From the NCBI RefSeq assembly GCF_016132545.1, contig NZ_CP066167.1, positions 1,639,001 to 1,703,000 on the forward strand: 64,000 nucleotides of DNA. Direction: 5' to 3'. A program made the position numbers and the translations under genes. Of the stretch, positions 44,510-54,350 are shown piece by piece. Position 1 is the first letter of the stretch, and each line of letters starts with the position of its first letter. The notes beneath the pieces are model-generated. The model had not been told where the DNA came from and did no database searches. It saw only the letters and a list, made by a program, of their open reading frames with translations. Source of the stretch: Spongiibacter nanhainus. Its GTDB lineage: Bacteria; Pseudomonadota; Gammaproteobacteria; Pseudomonadales; Spongiibacteraceae.

Positions 44510-46183
44510 TCAAAGGCTTGGTGAGGCACTATCCGGCTCCACCGCTTCGGCCTCTTTACCATCGGACTTGATATCTTGCTCCAGCTTGGCAAGCACGCGA
44601 ATGGCCTTATACCAATGCTCATTCAGCGACTTAATCTCACCGAGGAAGTCGATATTGTTCATCATGCTCTGCAGACTGATTTGGCCGATCGTTCCCGCAG
44701 TGAGTAGTTGCTGTTTGACTTCTTTGTGGGCATGCATAAGTTTCAGGTAGCTCGCCTCCCAATCCTCAAAGTAGTGATCCGAATCCGCGTGGGTGGAAGC
44801 GGTGAGAAAGTCAGCAGATTGTTGTTGGATGTCGCTGACGGCTTGGTCCAGTTCCGGCACGGGAAGAGTGTGGAGGTTTTGCCGGGTCTCCAGAGCGGTG
44901 GCCAGTTGCCCAGCGCAGGTAAGAAAGTACTGGTCAACCCGCATTAGCGCCGAGAGCTCCCGGGTGACCTGTTCAGAAAGCGCAGATCGCTCCAGTTGGA
45001 CGATAAACGCTGAGATGCTGTGGCTCAGCTGGTTGATAGCGTCGATATTCTGCGCCAAGTCCGGCTCGCGGGGGTTGCCCACCAGGACGGCGCGGGCAGC
45101 ATCGCCAAGGTGTCGGGCATTGCGTTGCAGTTCGAGGCTCAGTGCGCCCACCGCCAGTGAGGGTGTGCCCACAGTGGTTTTGTCCAGGTGGCGGGGCGTG
45201 GCCAGGGATTCGCTCTTGGAGGTAAACATCCGGTTTAGCAGGCGCACCAGTCGTCCATTGAGGGGGATGACCAATGCGACCCCCAGGCAGTTAAACACAG
45301 TGTGAAACAAAGCCAGCGTCATGCCGATATTGGGTGATAAGCTCAGCGCTTGCTGCAAATGTTCCACCACAACAAACATCAACGGCAGCAGCGCCAGTGC
45401 CACCACGGCGGTGCCGAGGTTAAAAATCACCTGGGCGGCAGCCAGACGTTTGGCATTGGGAGTGGCGCCCAGTGCCGCCAAAATGGCGGTGGAGGTGGTA
45501 CCCACATTGGCGCCAATCACCATGGCCGCCGCCGCGTACAGGCCAAAAATTTCCGCGCCGGCGGCGGTGATGGTAATGGCGATGGCCGCACTGGAAGACT
45601 GAGTCAGGATGGTCATAACGATGCCGATCAGCACGTAGATGAGCACTTCGGTGGCGCCCTGCATTCGTACCGTGCCCAGATCAAACTCGTTAACCAGGCC
45701 CTCGAAGGCCGATTGCAGCGTGTCGATGCCCAGGAAGAACAGCCCAAAGCCCACCAGCGCCCGGCCCAGGCCAAGGCGTTTGCCCTTGCTGCGGGTCAGG
45801 CTCAAAAAGGCGCCGATACCAATGGCAGGTAGGGCGAAGGCGTGGATATTAAGCTTGAAGCCGATCACGGCTACTAGCCAGGCGGTCATAGTGGTGCCGA
45901 TATTGGCGCCGTAAATAACGCCAAGGGCCTGGCGCATCTTTAATACCCCGGCATTGACGAAACTTAACGATGCCACGGTGACGGCGCTGGAGGATTGCAC
46001 GATTGCCGTCATCGCCATACCGGTCATGACACCCCGCAGGGTGGTGCTGGTCCAGTTGGAGAGCAATCGCCGTAATGAATGTCCGGAGGCCAACTTGAGG
46101 CCATCGGTCATCATGTCCATGGCGACCAGGAACAGGCCAAGCCCACCGAGGAGCGTGGCGATGACTATTACACTTTGCGGCAT
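44510..46183 (-). CDS. Na/Pi cotransporter-family protein with PhoU-like tail
   Basis: 557-residue membrane protein. Two inverted repeats of the NptA fold are seen: MAMTAIVQSSSAVTVASLSF (about 55-75) and ILTQSSSAAIAITITAAG (about 190-210), each with the QSSSA motif. About eight membrane helices end near residue 310, followed by a cytoplasmic helical PhoU-like domain. Expected to move phosphate with Na+ or to act in phosphate export (YjbB-like); direction cannot be decided. Divergent from the DnaQ/GIY-YIG gene. Confidence 0.92.
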   Translation of the reverse strand: MPQSVIVIATLLGGLGLFLVAMDMMTDGLKLASGHSLRRLLSNWTSTTLRGVMTGMAMTAIVQSSSAVTVASLSFVNAGVLKMRQALGVIYGANIGTTMTAWLVAVIGFKLNIHAFALPAIGIGAFLSLTRSKGKRLGLGRALVGFGLFFLGIDTLQSAFEGLVNEFDLGTVRMQGATEVLIYVLIGIVMTILTQSSSAAIAITITAAGAEIFGLYAAAAMVIGANVGTTSTAILAALGATPNAKRLAAAQVIFNLGTAVVALALLPLMFVVVEHLQQALSLSPNIGMTLALFHTVFNCLGVALVIPLNGRLVRLLNRMFTSKSESLATPRHLDKTTVGTPSLAVGALSLELQRNARHLGDAARAVLVGNPREPDLAQNIDAINQLSHSISAFIVQLERSALSEQVTRELSALMRVDQYFLTCAGQLATALETRQNLHTLPVPELDQAVSDIQQQSADFLTASTHADSDHYFEDWEASYLKLMHAHKEVKQQLLTAGTIGQISLQSMMNNIDFLGEIKSLNEHWYKAIRVLAKLEQDIKSDGKEAEAVEPDSASPSL

Positions 46184-46427
46184 AGCATCAGGGTCTTTTG
46201 TATTGGTTCAGGAGCTCAGTGAAATCATAGAATGAGCGGCGGCGCTTTGCACAGTGGCGTGGTCTGTTTTTTATAAATCGCCGGATTGGTGAATTACTGC
46301 AAGGGTAGCCGAGGATGTTGATGCGGCGTAGTGGAAGGCGGGCGAGCCGGCTCCGTCGATGTGCTGTGATCTTACCGGGCGCCGGGATACCATTGCTATC
46401 GAGTTAATTTGGGGGATAAATATTGCT

Positions 46428-47870
46428 GTGCTGACTGAGCTTCCGCTCGCACTGGTGGACCTGGAAACCACCGGCGCCAGCGCCAAACACGACCGTATTA
46501 TGGAGGTGGCGGTATTGTGCCGGGGTGGCGGGCAACTCGCCGACACTTTCTCAACCCCCCAGACCAATTCGTGGGAGTCTCTGATTGAACCCGGTGTTTC
46601 GATTCCTCCTTTTATTCAGGGTCTGACCGGTATCAGCGATGGGGATCTTGCCGACGCGCCGACATTCAAGGATGTGGCGGAAGTACTGTGGCAGCGCCTG
46701 GCGTCACGGATTCTGGTGGCCCACAATGCCCGCTTTGACTTGGCTTTTCTCAAACGGGAGTTTGCCGCACTGGGTTACGATTACCGGCCCAAAGTGCTTT
46801 GTACCCTCAAGCTTGCCCGGGCCCTTTACCCGCAGTGGCCCCGTCACGGGCTCGAGTCGATCTGTGGATATATCGATTTTCAAACCGAGCGCCATCACCG
46901 TGCCATGGCGGATGTGCTGGCGATGCAGGCCTTCCTGGATTACGCCATTGCCGATTGTGGCGAGGCGGCGGTGGCCTACCATATTGCCCTGCAGCTGCAG
47001 ATGCCCGCGTTACCACCCAAGCTGCCCCGGGAGCAGATTGACGCCGTTCCCAGTCGGCCCGGGGTATACCGCTTCTATGGCGACAACGACCAGCTGTTGT
47101 ACATCGGCAAGAGCGTGAATATGCGCAGCCGGGTTCTGTCCCATTTTAGCGCTGACCAGCACGGCGGTAAGGCGATGAAAATCGCCCAGCAATTGCGTCG
47201 CATCGAGTTTTCGGAAACGGCCGGTGAGATGGGGGCGCTGCTGCAAGAGAGTCGCGAAATCAAACAGCGGATGCCGATATACAACCAGCGTCTTCGACGC
47301 CAGCGCAGTCTGTGTTGCGTCACCCTTGAGGCAGATAAGGAGGGCTATGACCAGCTGCACTTCCACGCTGGTCTGCCCAGTGACATTCTCGCGGCGGGGC
47401 GTGAATTCGCGGTTTTCAGAACCCGCAAGCAAGCGCGAGACTATATGACCGATGCGGCTGCGGATGCTGGCCTGTGCCTGCAACGTTTGGGTATCGAAAA
47501 AGGGGGGCGCCCATCCAGGCCGTGCTTTGCTTTCCAGCTGCAGCGCTGTCGAGGGGCGTGTTGCGGCCAAGACCCCGCTGCCGACTACAATGATCGGCTG
47601 CGAGGGGCGCTGACTTCCCGAATGGTGGAGGCCTGGCCCTATGGTGAGCCGGTACTGCTGAGGGAATCCGGGAATGGAGGCGACGCCGCGTGGCACCTGG
47701 TAGACCGCTGGGTTTACCTGGGCGTGCTGCCACCCGGTGAACCCAGCCGGGATGCTTGTCTATCGATACTGGCAGAGGCGACGGAGCGGGACTTTGATTT
47801 TGACAGTTATCGCATCCTTAAAAAATTTGAGGCCGAGCTGGAATGCCTGCCCTTATCGAGCCTGGGCTAG
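46428..47870 (+). CDS. DnaQ-like exonuclease fused to GIY-YIG (UvrC/Cho-like) nuclease
   Basis: 480-residue fusion. N-terminal DEDDh exonuclease: DLETTG (about residue 11), HNARFDLAFL and HHRAMADVLA complete the metal sites. C-terminal GIY-YIG domain: PGVYRFYGDNDQLLYIGKS (about 209-227) with conserved Arg/Glu further on. These fusions resemble the Cho/UvrC incision nuclease plus an epsilon-like exonuclease, pointing to DNA repair. The start is uncertain: GTG 46428 gives the domain start, with GGGGGA 11 bases upstream; the frame continues to 46359. Confidence 0.87.
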   Translation: MLTELPLALVDLETTGASAKHDRIMEVAVLCRGGGQLADTFSTPQTNSWESLIEPGVSIPPFIQGLTGISDGDLADAPTFKDVAEVLWQRLASRILVAHNARFDLAFLKREFAALGYDYRPKVLCTLKLARALYPQWPRHGLESICGYIDFQTERHHRAMADVLAMQAFLDYAIADCGEAAVAYHIALQLQMPALPPKLPREQIDAVPSRPGVYRFYGDNDQLLYIGKSVNMRSRVLSHFSADQHGGKAMKIAQQLRRIEFSETAGEMGALLQESREIKQRMPIYNQRLRRQRSLCCVTLEADKEGYDQLHFHAGLPSDILAAGREFAVFRTRKQARDYMTDAAADAGLCLQRLGIEKGGRPSRPCFAFQLQRCRGACCGQDPAADYNDRLRGALTSRMVEAWPYGEPVLLRESGNGGDAAWHLVDRWVYLGVLPPGEPSRDACLSILAEATERDFDFDSYRILKKFEAELECLPLSSLG

Positions 47871-47876
47871 TGATTT

Positions 47877-47918
47877 GGGTTTAGCTACTCGGGCTTAGCT
47901 ACCTGGGCTTAGCTACTT
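47877..47918 (+). repeat. Three tandem 14-bp repeats after the fusion nuclease gene
   Basis: GGGTTTAGCTACTC, GGGCTTAGCTACCT and GGGCTTAGCTACTT in direct tandem, then GGG. They lie just past the stop codon (47870) and before the aminotransferase gene. Confidence 0.85.
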
Positions 47919-48027
47919 GGGCGCAGTGTAAAGGCCGCAGATTAAAATCGAATAGCGTACAATAGCGCCCCATCCGGCGCTGTCAGGCAGCGTCATAGTT
48001 TAAGACACGACCCAAAAGGCGGCCATT

Positions 48028-49212
48028 ATGACTTCGATCACCTCCTTCCATCCCACTCCCAGGACCTTGATGGGCCCCGGCCCCTCGGATGTTCATCCAC
48101 GTATTCTGGAGGCCCTGGGCCGGCCCACCATTGGCCACCTGGATCCGGATTTTGTGGCGATGATGGATGAGATCAAGACGCTGCTGAAATATGCCTTTCA
48201 AACTGACAATGAACTGACACTGCCGGTATCGGCCCCCGGTTCGGCGGGGATGGAAGCTTGTTTTGTCAATTTGCTAGAGCCCGGCGACAAGGCCGTCGTC
48301 TGCGTGAACGGGGTTTTTGGCAATCGCATGGTAGAAAACGTCACCCGTTGTGGCGCCACCGCGGTTCGCGTGGATCAGGAGTGGGGTAAACCGGTGGACC
48401 CGGACGCGGTAAGCGCCGCCCTTGAAGCCAATCCGGATGCCAAGGTGTTGGCCTTTGTGCACGCCGAGACCTCCACTGGGGCCCGCAGCGACGCGGAAAC
48501 ACTGTGCAATCTGGCCCAGCGCCACGGTTGCCTGAGTATCGTCGATACGGTGACCTCACTGGGGGGCATCCCCTTGTATGTGGATCGCTGGAAGGCCGAT
48601 GCTGTCTATAGCGGCACCCAGAAGTGCTTGTCCTGCACCCCCGGTCTATCGCCAGTGACCTTCAGCGATGCCGCTGTGGCGGCGATCAAGGCCCGCAAGC
48701 ACCCGGTGCAAAGCTGGTTCTTGGATATGAATCTGATCCTGGGTTACTGGGGTGAAGGTGCCAAGCGGGCCTACCACCATACCGCGCCGATCAATGCGCT
48801 TTACGCCCTGCACGAATCCCTGGTGATGTTGCAGGAAGAGGGGCTGGAAAACGCCTGGCAACGCCATGCCACCATGCACCGGGCTCTGGCAGCGGGTCTG
48901 CAATCCATGGGCATCGAGTTTGTTGTGGCCGAGGCTGCGCGGCTGCCCCAACTCAATAGTGTGTATATCCCCGAGGGGATCGACGATGCCCAGGTTCGTC
49001 AGTATCTGTTGAGCAAACACAACCTGGAGATCGGTGCCGGTCTGGGGGATTTTGCCGGCAAGGTGTGGCGCATTGGCCTGATGGGCTACAGTGCCCGCCG
49101 CGAGAATATTGAGCTGCTTATCCGCGCCCTGTCAGACGCGATGAGAGAGCAGGGGCGCAGCGTCGATACCGACGCCGCTTTGTCTGCGGTGTCTGCGGCC
49201 CTGGCGCCATAG
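48028..49212 (+). CDS. Alanine/serine-glyoxylate aminotransferase family protein
   Basis: 394-residue PLP enzyme of fold type I, class V. The conserved opening LMGPGPSDVHPRIL, VSAPGSAGMEACF, D in SIVDTVTSLGG (about 174) and lysine in SGTQKCLSC (Lys about 199) for the internal aldimine are visible. Family members transfer the amino group from alanine or serine to glyoxylate. Soluble. It precedes the convergent ftsH gene. Confidence 0.92.
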   Translation: MTSITSFHPTPRTLMGPGPSDVHPRILEALGRPTIGHLDPDFVAMMDEIKTLLKYAFQTDNELTLPVSAPGSAGMEACFVNLLEPGDKAVVCVNGVFGNRMVENVTRCGATAVRVDQEWGKPVDPDAVSAALEANPDAKVLAFVHAETSTGARSDAETLCNLAQRHGCLSIVDTVTSLGGIPLYVDRWKADAVYSGTQKCLSCTPGLSPVTFSDAAVAAIKARKHPVQSWFLDMNLILGYWGEGAKRAYHHTAPINALYALHESLVMLQEEGLENAWQRHATMHRALAAGLQSMGIEFVVAEAARLPQLNSVYIPEGIDDAQVRQYLLSKHNLEIGAGLGDFAGKVWRIGLMGYSARRENIELLIRALSDAMREQGRSVDTDAALSAVSAALAP

Positions 49213-49220
49213 TTGCACTC

Positions 49221-49238
49221 AGCGCGCAGAGGCGCGCT
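49221..49238. terminator. Possible hairpin between convergent genes
   Basis: AGCGCGC/GCGCGCT with a 4-nt loop between the aminotransferase stop and the ftsH stop. The following sequence is not a clean T-run, so termination is doubtful. Confidence 0.35.
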
Positions 49239-49255
49239 TGTCGGGGGAGCTGGCT

Positions 49256-51118
49256 CTAGCTTGGTTTTTGAGCGCTCCCCAGCAAGCTGTCGATTTCTGT
49301 GTGCTGCAGGGTCTCTTTCTCCAATAGCGCATTCAGTAAGTGTTCCAGTTGGGGGGCGTGCTGTTCCAGCAGGTCTTCGGTGTGTTTTTCTGCCGCGCTC
49401 AGGGCGGCGCGCACCTCTGCATCCAGTAGGCTGGCAGTGTGTTCGCTAAACTCTCGGGGCTCGCTGAGCTCCCGGCCCAAAAAGGGATGCTCTTCAGACA
49501 CGCTGTAGCCTACCGGCCCCAACTCGTTACTCATGCCCCATTGCCCCACCATCTTATACGCCAGTTTGGTGGCCTGTTTAAGGTCGTCTGCAGCGCCGGT
49601 GCTGGTGTCTCCGAACAGCCGTTTTTCGGCGCAGCGCCCTCCCAATAGAATTGACAACCTGGCCCGGAGGTAAGCTTCACTGAGGTTGTGGCGGTCCTCC
49701 TGGGGGATTTGCTCGGTCATGCCCAGCGCCTGCCCTCGGGGCACAATACTGATTTTCTGGACCGGATCGCTGTGGGGCGAAAAGTAGGCGGTCAGGGCGT
49801 GGCCGGCTTCGTGACAGGCAATGCGTCGGCGCTCGTCGGGGTTTAGCAGATCGGCTCGCGGTGCGCCCATAACGACCTTTTCCCGGGCCTGCAAAAAGTC
49901 CTCGTGGGTGATGGATTGGCGATCTTCTCTGGCGGCATGCAATGCGGCCTCGTTGACGATGTTGGCCAAGTCGGCGCCGGCAAAGCCGGGGGTGATGGCG
50001 GCAATGTCCTCCAAGTTGACCTCCGGGCTGATTGGCTTACCGCGGCAGTGCACGGCCAGAATCGCCTCTCGGTCCTGCCGCTGGGGGAGTTCCAAGGTGA
50101 CTTTGCGATCGAAGCGGCCGGGGCGCAGCAGCGCTGGGTCTAGCACATCGGGGCGGTTGGTGGCGGCGAGCACGACAACGGCCTCTTCGGCATTAAATCC
50201 ATCCATTTCCGCCAGGACCTGATTGAGGGTTTGCTCGCGTTCGTCGTTGCCGCCCCCCAGCCCGGTGCCCCGGACCCGTCCCACGGAATCGATCTCGTCG
50301 ATAAAGATCAGCGCCGGGGCATCATCCCGGGCTTGCTTAAACATATCCCGGACCCGGGAGGCGCCCACACCCACAAACATCTCGATAAATTCTGAGCCAC
50401 TGACCGAGTAAAAGGGCACTCCAGCTTCCATTGCCGTGGCCCGGGCCAACATCGTTTTACCGGTGCCCGGGGCGCCCATCATTAGTACGCCCTTTGGCAT
50501 ATGTGCGCCCATGGCACGGTATTTATCGGGGTTTTTGAGATAGTCAATAATCTCCCGAAGGTCGTCCTTAGCCGAGTCGAGGCCGGCGATATCGCTGTAG
50601 TGAGGGCCCTCAGTCGTACTGTCAAAACGCCGGGCCTTGGAGCGGTTGTAGCCGCCCAGGCCCCCCGCACCGCCCAGCTTGCCCCGCAGCATATTGCCGC
50701 TCCACACAAACAAGCCGATGATCAGCAGCCAGGGCAGAAAGCCAATCAGCAATTGCGCCCACAGGGAAGGCTTATCGGCCTGGGCTTTGATGGTCACATT
50801 GTGGGTTTCGAGAATGTCCAGCAGTCGCTCGCTTTCGACAGTGGGGGCGTAAACTTTGAAGTGGTAGCCACTGCGGCTCACTCGCTCGTCCTCAGCCAAC
50901 TTATAGTGGCCGTGGATCTCATTGCTTTTCATCAGCACGTCGGCCACTTTATCGCTGCGGACCTGGTCCAGGAAGGTGGTATAACTGATTTCCTGGGTGG
51001 CGCCACCCGCCAGCATCTGGCTCAAGTAATACAGGCCAAAGGCCATAAACAGAATGGGTAACCAACTTTGTAGGTTGTTCAAGGGTGGCGAAGGTGGTGG
51101 AGGTGCTTCTTTGCTCAT
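49256..51118 (-). CDS. ftsH: ATP-dependent zinc metalloprotease FtsH-type
   Basis: 620-residue membrane AAA+ protease. A proline-rich N-tip, first TM (about 17-36), a periplasmic part with [14 protein letters not shown], second TM (about 120-140), AAA with Walker A GAPGTGKT (about 214) and [10 protein letters not shown], and zinc motif HEAGHA (about 430). It stands alone, not in the usual rlmE-ftsH-folP order, so it may be a second paralogue. Degrades unfolded or regulatory membrane proteins. Confidence 0.94.
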   Translation of the reverse strand: MSKEAPPPPSPPLNNLQSWLPILFMAFGLYYLSQMLAGGATQEISYTTFLDQVRSDKVADVLMKSNEIHGHYKLAEDERVSRSGYHFKVYAPTVESERLLDILETHNVTIKAQADKPSLWAQLLIGFLPWLLIIGLFVWSGNMLRGKLGGAGGLGGYNRSKARRFDSTTEGPHYSDIAGLDSAKDDLREIIDYLKNPDKYRAMGAHMPKGVLMMGAPGTGKTMLARATAMEAGVPFYSVSGSEFIEMFVGVGASRVRDMFKQARDDAPALIFIDEIDSVGRVRGTGLGGGNDEREQTLNQVLAEMDGFNAEEAVVVLAATNRPDVLDPALLRPGRFDRKVTLELPQRQDREAILAVHCRGKPISPEVNLEDIAAITPGFAGADLANIVNEAALHAAREDRQSITHEDFLQAREKVVMGAPRADLLNPDERRRIACHEAGHALTAYFSPHSDPVQKISIVPRGQALGMTEQIPQEDRHNLSEAYLRARLSILLGGRCAEKRLFGDTSTGAADDLKQATKLAYKMVGQWGMSNELGPVGYSVSEEHPFLGRELSEPREFSEHTASLLDAEVRAALSAAEKHTEDLLEQHAPQLEHLLNALLEKETLQHTEIDSLLGSAQKPS

Positions 51119-51328
51119 CGGTACTCTGCCAATTGGGTTGTGTCGCTATTACACCAATCATCTTGTGGCCTTGTCATTAATCGATTGATGGTCGTGCTCG
51201 CTACCATTTTGCGGTGAGTCATGCAGGCAGTTTGCGCAAAGGGGCGCCGCGAGATAACTTGATATGGATCAGTGCGATTAATTGTCCCCATAGACTAGGC
51301 TTGGGTCATCATAAAGCGGGAGAACTCC

Positions 51329-52468
51329 GTGAAGAAGAAAGCTGTAGTGGCTGTCGCGGTAGTTGCTGTCGTCGTGGCGGCAATTGTCTGGAAATTCACT
51401 CACTCAGTCCCCTTGCCGGTATGGGTGGTAGAGGTTGAGCAGGGGCCGGTGGAAGCCTCGGTGGCCAATACCCGCGCGGGCACGGTCAAGGCCTGTCGCC
51501 GCTCGCGATTGTCGATGCCCATTGGCGGGGTGGTCGATCGCCTGTTGGTCACTGAGGGTGACCGGGTGGAGCAAGGACAGTTACTCCTAGAGCTGTGGAA
51601 TCGCGATCGCCAGGCCGAGGTCAACCAGGCCGAGCAGACCCTGCAGGCGACCCGTCACGAGCGCGATAGCGCGTGTCTGCAGGCAGAGCACAAAGCCCGC
51701 GAGTCTGAGCGAGTTAAGCGCCTGGTGGCGCGTCGGCTGACCTCGGAGGAAAATGCCGATATTGCCGCCACCGCCGCCAATGCCCAGCAGCGTGCCTGTG
51801 AGGCGGCCAAGCATCAAACCGGGGTGGCAGAGGCGCGGCTGGCCTTGCAACAGGCGGTGCTTGAGCGCACGCGACTGCACGCGCCCTTTGCCGGAGTGGT
51901 GGCGGAGGTCAACGGCGAGCAGGGGGAATATATTACCCCTTCACCGCCGGGCATACCGACGCCGGCAGCGGTAGATTTGATTGACTACAATTGCCTCTAT
52001 GTCACCGCGCCGATTGATGAAATCGATGCTGGCCGTCTGGCAGTGGGGCTGCCTGCCCGGGTGACCTTAGATGCCTACCGGGATCAGGACCTCAGCGGCA
52101 CCGTCACCCAAATTGCTCCCTATGTGTTGGACCTGGAAAAGCAGGCCCGGACTGTCGATGTGGATGTGCGTTTGGACGACCTCCCCGAGGGGGTCAAACT
52201 GCTGGTGGGTTACAGCGCCGATATCACCGTGATACTGGACGCCCGGGAGCAGGCCCTCAGGCTGCCCACCGAAGCGATTCTTCCCGACGATAGTGTGTGG
52301 GTGCTGGGCGAGGATCAAACCCTCAGTAAAAGAAATATCGAGCGGGGCTTGAGCAACTGGTCCTACACCGAAGTGGTATCGGGCCTGTCGGTGGGAGAGC
52401 GGGTAGTGAGCAGCCCCGACAAGCCGGGTATAGACGACGGCGTGACGGCGGTGGCGGTGGATGATTGA
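51329..52468 (+). CDS. MacA-like periplasmic adaptor
   Basis: 379-residue membrane fusion protein: an N-terminal TM anchor (about 4-22), lipoyl/hairpin region with alpha-helical hairpin about 85-170, and beta-barrel domain. It starts at GTG 51329 with GGGAG upstream. The gene overlaps the ATPase start by eight bases. It should bridge inner-membrane ABC permease and an outer-membrane channel. Substrate unknown. Confidence 0.9.
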   Translation: MKKKAVVAVAVVAVVVAAIVWKFTHSVPLPVWVVEVEQGPVEASVANTRAGTVKACRRSRLSMPIGGVVDRLLVTEGDRVEQGQLLLELWNRDRQAEVNQAEQTLQATRHERDSACLQAEHKARESERVKRLVARRLTSEENADIAATAANAQQRACEAAKHQTGVAEARLALQQAVLERTRLHAPFAGVVAEVNGEQGEYITPSPPGIPTPAAVDLIDYNCLYVTAPIDEIDAGRLAVGLPARVTLDAYRDQDLSGTVTQIAPYVLDLEKQARTVDVDVRLDDLPEGVKLLVGYSADITVILDAREQALRLPTEAILPDDSVWVLGEDQTLSKRNIERGLSNWSYTEVVSGLSVGERVVSSPDKPGIDDGVTAVAVDD

Positions 52469-53153
52469 CCTTACCGGCATCCACAAAACCTTCTGGCTGG
52501 GTGAGCAGGCTGTGCACGCCCTTAACGACGTTAATCTCCACGTCGAGCAAGGGGACTACCTGTCGGTGATGGGGCCATCGGGCTCGGGGAAATCGACGCT
52601 GCTGAATATGCTGGGCCTGCTGGATAGGCCGGACAGTGGGCGCTACTGTTTGGCCGGGCAGGAGACCACGTCGATGGCGGAGGAGGAGCTTGCAGCGCTA
52701 CGCAGTGAAACCATTGGCTTTGTGTTTCAGGCCTATCACCTTATCCCACGGCTTACCGCCCGGGAAAATATCGAGCTGCCAATGATGTTGGTGGGGGTCG
52801 CCGCCGCCGAGCGTCGCCGTTTGGCCGACCAGGCCATGGAGCGGCTCGGCATTTGCGATCGGGGGCATCACCTTCCCAAGCAGTTGTCTGGTGGCCAGCG
52901 GCAACGGGTGGCCCTGGCGCGGGCTATTGTGCGCCGTCCCAAATTGTTGCTGGCCGACGAACCCACTGGCAACCTGGACAGCCACAGCGGCGCTGAAGTG
53001 GTGGCCTTGATTGAAGAACTCAATAGCGAAGGCATCACCGTGCTGGTAGTGACCCACGACAACGACCTGGGTGCCAGGGCTCGGCGGCGTATTCGCATGG
53101 TGGATGGTCGCATTGTTGGCGAGTTGGCGGGGGGTACCCATGCAGCATCGTGA
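52461..53153 (+). CDS. ABC transporter ATP-binding protein (LolD/MacB-type)
   Basis: 230-residue nucleotide-binding subunit: GPSGSGKST Walker A (about 38), Q-loop FVFQAYHLIP, signature LSGGQRQR (about 140), Walker B LLLADEPTG (about 160) and H-loop VVTHD. It overlaps the adaptor by eight bases and the first permease by 14, so expression is tightly linked. Confidence 0.94.
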   Translation: MIDLTGIHKTFWLGEQAVHALNDVNLHVEQGDYLSVMGPSGSGKSTLLNMLGLLDRPDSGRYCLAGQETTSMAEEELAALRSETIGFVFQAYHLIPRLTARENIELPMMLVGVAAAERRRLADQAMERLGICDRGHHLPKQLSGGQRQRVALARAIVRRPKLLLADEPTGNLDSHSGAEVVALIEELNSEGITVLVVTHDNDLGARARRRIRMVDGRIVGELAGGTHAAS

Positions 53154-54348
53154 TCTGCTGCGCTTCAGTGGTCAAACCATCGCCCGCTACCGTTTTCGCA
53201 GTGCCATGGTGTTATTGGCCATTGCGTTGGGTGTGGCAGCAGTGATTGTGTTGACGGCACTGGGTGAGGGTGCCCGACGCTACGTCCTGGGGGAATTTGA
53301 TTTTCTCGGAGCCGATGTGGTGGCGCTGTTTCCAGGTCGTAACGAAACCACCGGCGGGCTGCCCCCGGTTACCGGCGCCGCTGCCCGCGATATTACCCTC
53401 GACGAAGTGCATGTGCTGCAGCGCCGGCTATCTGGCATAGAAAACGTCGCCCCTATCGTGGTGGGCAGTGCGGAAGTCTCGTTTCAACAGCGGGCCAGGG
53501 AGGTGCTGGTGATGGGGACCACCGCAGCGTTTGTCGATGTGCGGCAGATGCAGTTTTCTCAGGGTCGCAATCTGCGTAGTGAAGATATCCGCCGGGTGGG
53601 GGACGAGTGCATTATCGGCGAAACCCTGCGCGACGAGTTGTTTGGTCGGGAATTGCAAATGGGTGAGCTGATCCGGGTGGCCGATTCCCGCTGCCGGGTA
53701 GTTGGTGTGCTGGCGGGGCGGGGCGATGCCTTTGGCCTGGATCTGAGCGACAGCGTAATGATGCCGGTGGCCAGCGCCCAGCGCCTGTTTGATATTCACG
53801 GCTTGCTGCGGGTCATTATTCAGCTCCGGGACGGACGCGATGTCGACATCATGCAGGAGCAGATTGCGGCGGTTATGGCCGAGCTGCATCAGGGGGAGCG
53901 TGATATTACCGTGGTAAGTCCAAAGGCCATGCTGGAGACCTTTGACGATATCTTGTCGGTAATGACCCTGGGGGTTGCCGCTATCGCCTTTGTTAGCCTG
54001 TTAGTGGCGGGAATATTGATAATGAATATCACGGTGATCAGCGTTGCCCAGCGCACCAATGAGATCGGTCTTCTCAAGGCGCTGGGGGCCTCGTCGCGGC
54101 AGGTGATGGCGGTATTTCTCACCGAGTCGGTATTGTCGGCGGGCCTGGGCGCGCTACTGGGAGTATTGCTGGGAGGTGCGCTGGTAATGGTGGGACGCCT
54201 GCTTGCGCCCTCGATCGATTTTGTCCCACCGCTTTGGTCGGTGCTGGCCTCGGTCGCGGTTGCCTTGATCAGCGGCGTAGTGTTCTCCTGGCTGCCGGTG
54301 CGCCGCGCCAGTTGTCTGGCTCCCGTGACTGCCTTGCAGAAGCGTTGA
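53140..54348 (+). CDS. ABC permease 1 (MacB/FtsX-type)
   Basis: 402-residue permease: TM near the N-terminus, a large periplasmic MacB-type core (about 50-260) and three C-terminal TM helices. ATG 53140 is the likely start, since it opens the family N-terminus; the frame reaches 53071 but overlaps the ATPase heavily. It has the FtsX-like NEIGLLKALGAS motif near residue 306. Confidence 0.9.
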   Translation: MQHRDLLRFSGQTIARYRFRSAMVLLAIALGVAAVIVLTALGEGARRYVLGEFDFLGADVVALFPGRNETTGGLPPVTGAAARDITLDEVHVLQRRLSGIENVAPIVVGSAEVSFQQRAREVLVMGTTAAFVDVRQMQFSQGRNLRSEDIRRVGDECIIGETLRDELFGRELQMGELIRVADSRCRVVGVLAGRGDAFGLDLSDSVMMPVASAQRLFDIHGLLRVIIQLRDGRDVDIMQEQIAAVMAELHQGERDITVVSPKAMLETFDDILSVMTLGVAAIAFVSLLVAGILIMNITVISVAQRTNEIGLLKALGASSRQVMAVFLTESVLSAGLGALLGVLLGGALVMVGRLLAPSIDFVPPLWSVLASVAVALISGVVFSWLPVRRASCLAPVTALQKR

Positions 54349-54350
54349 CG

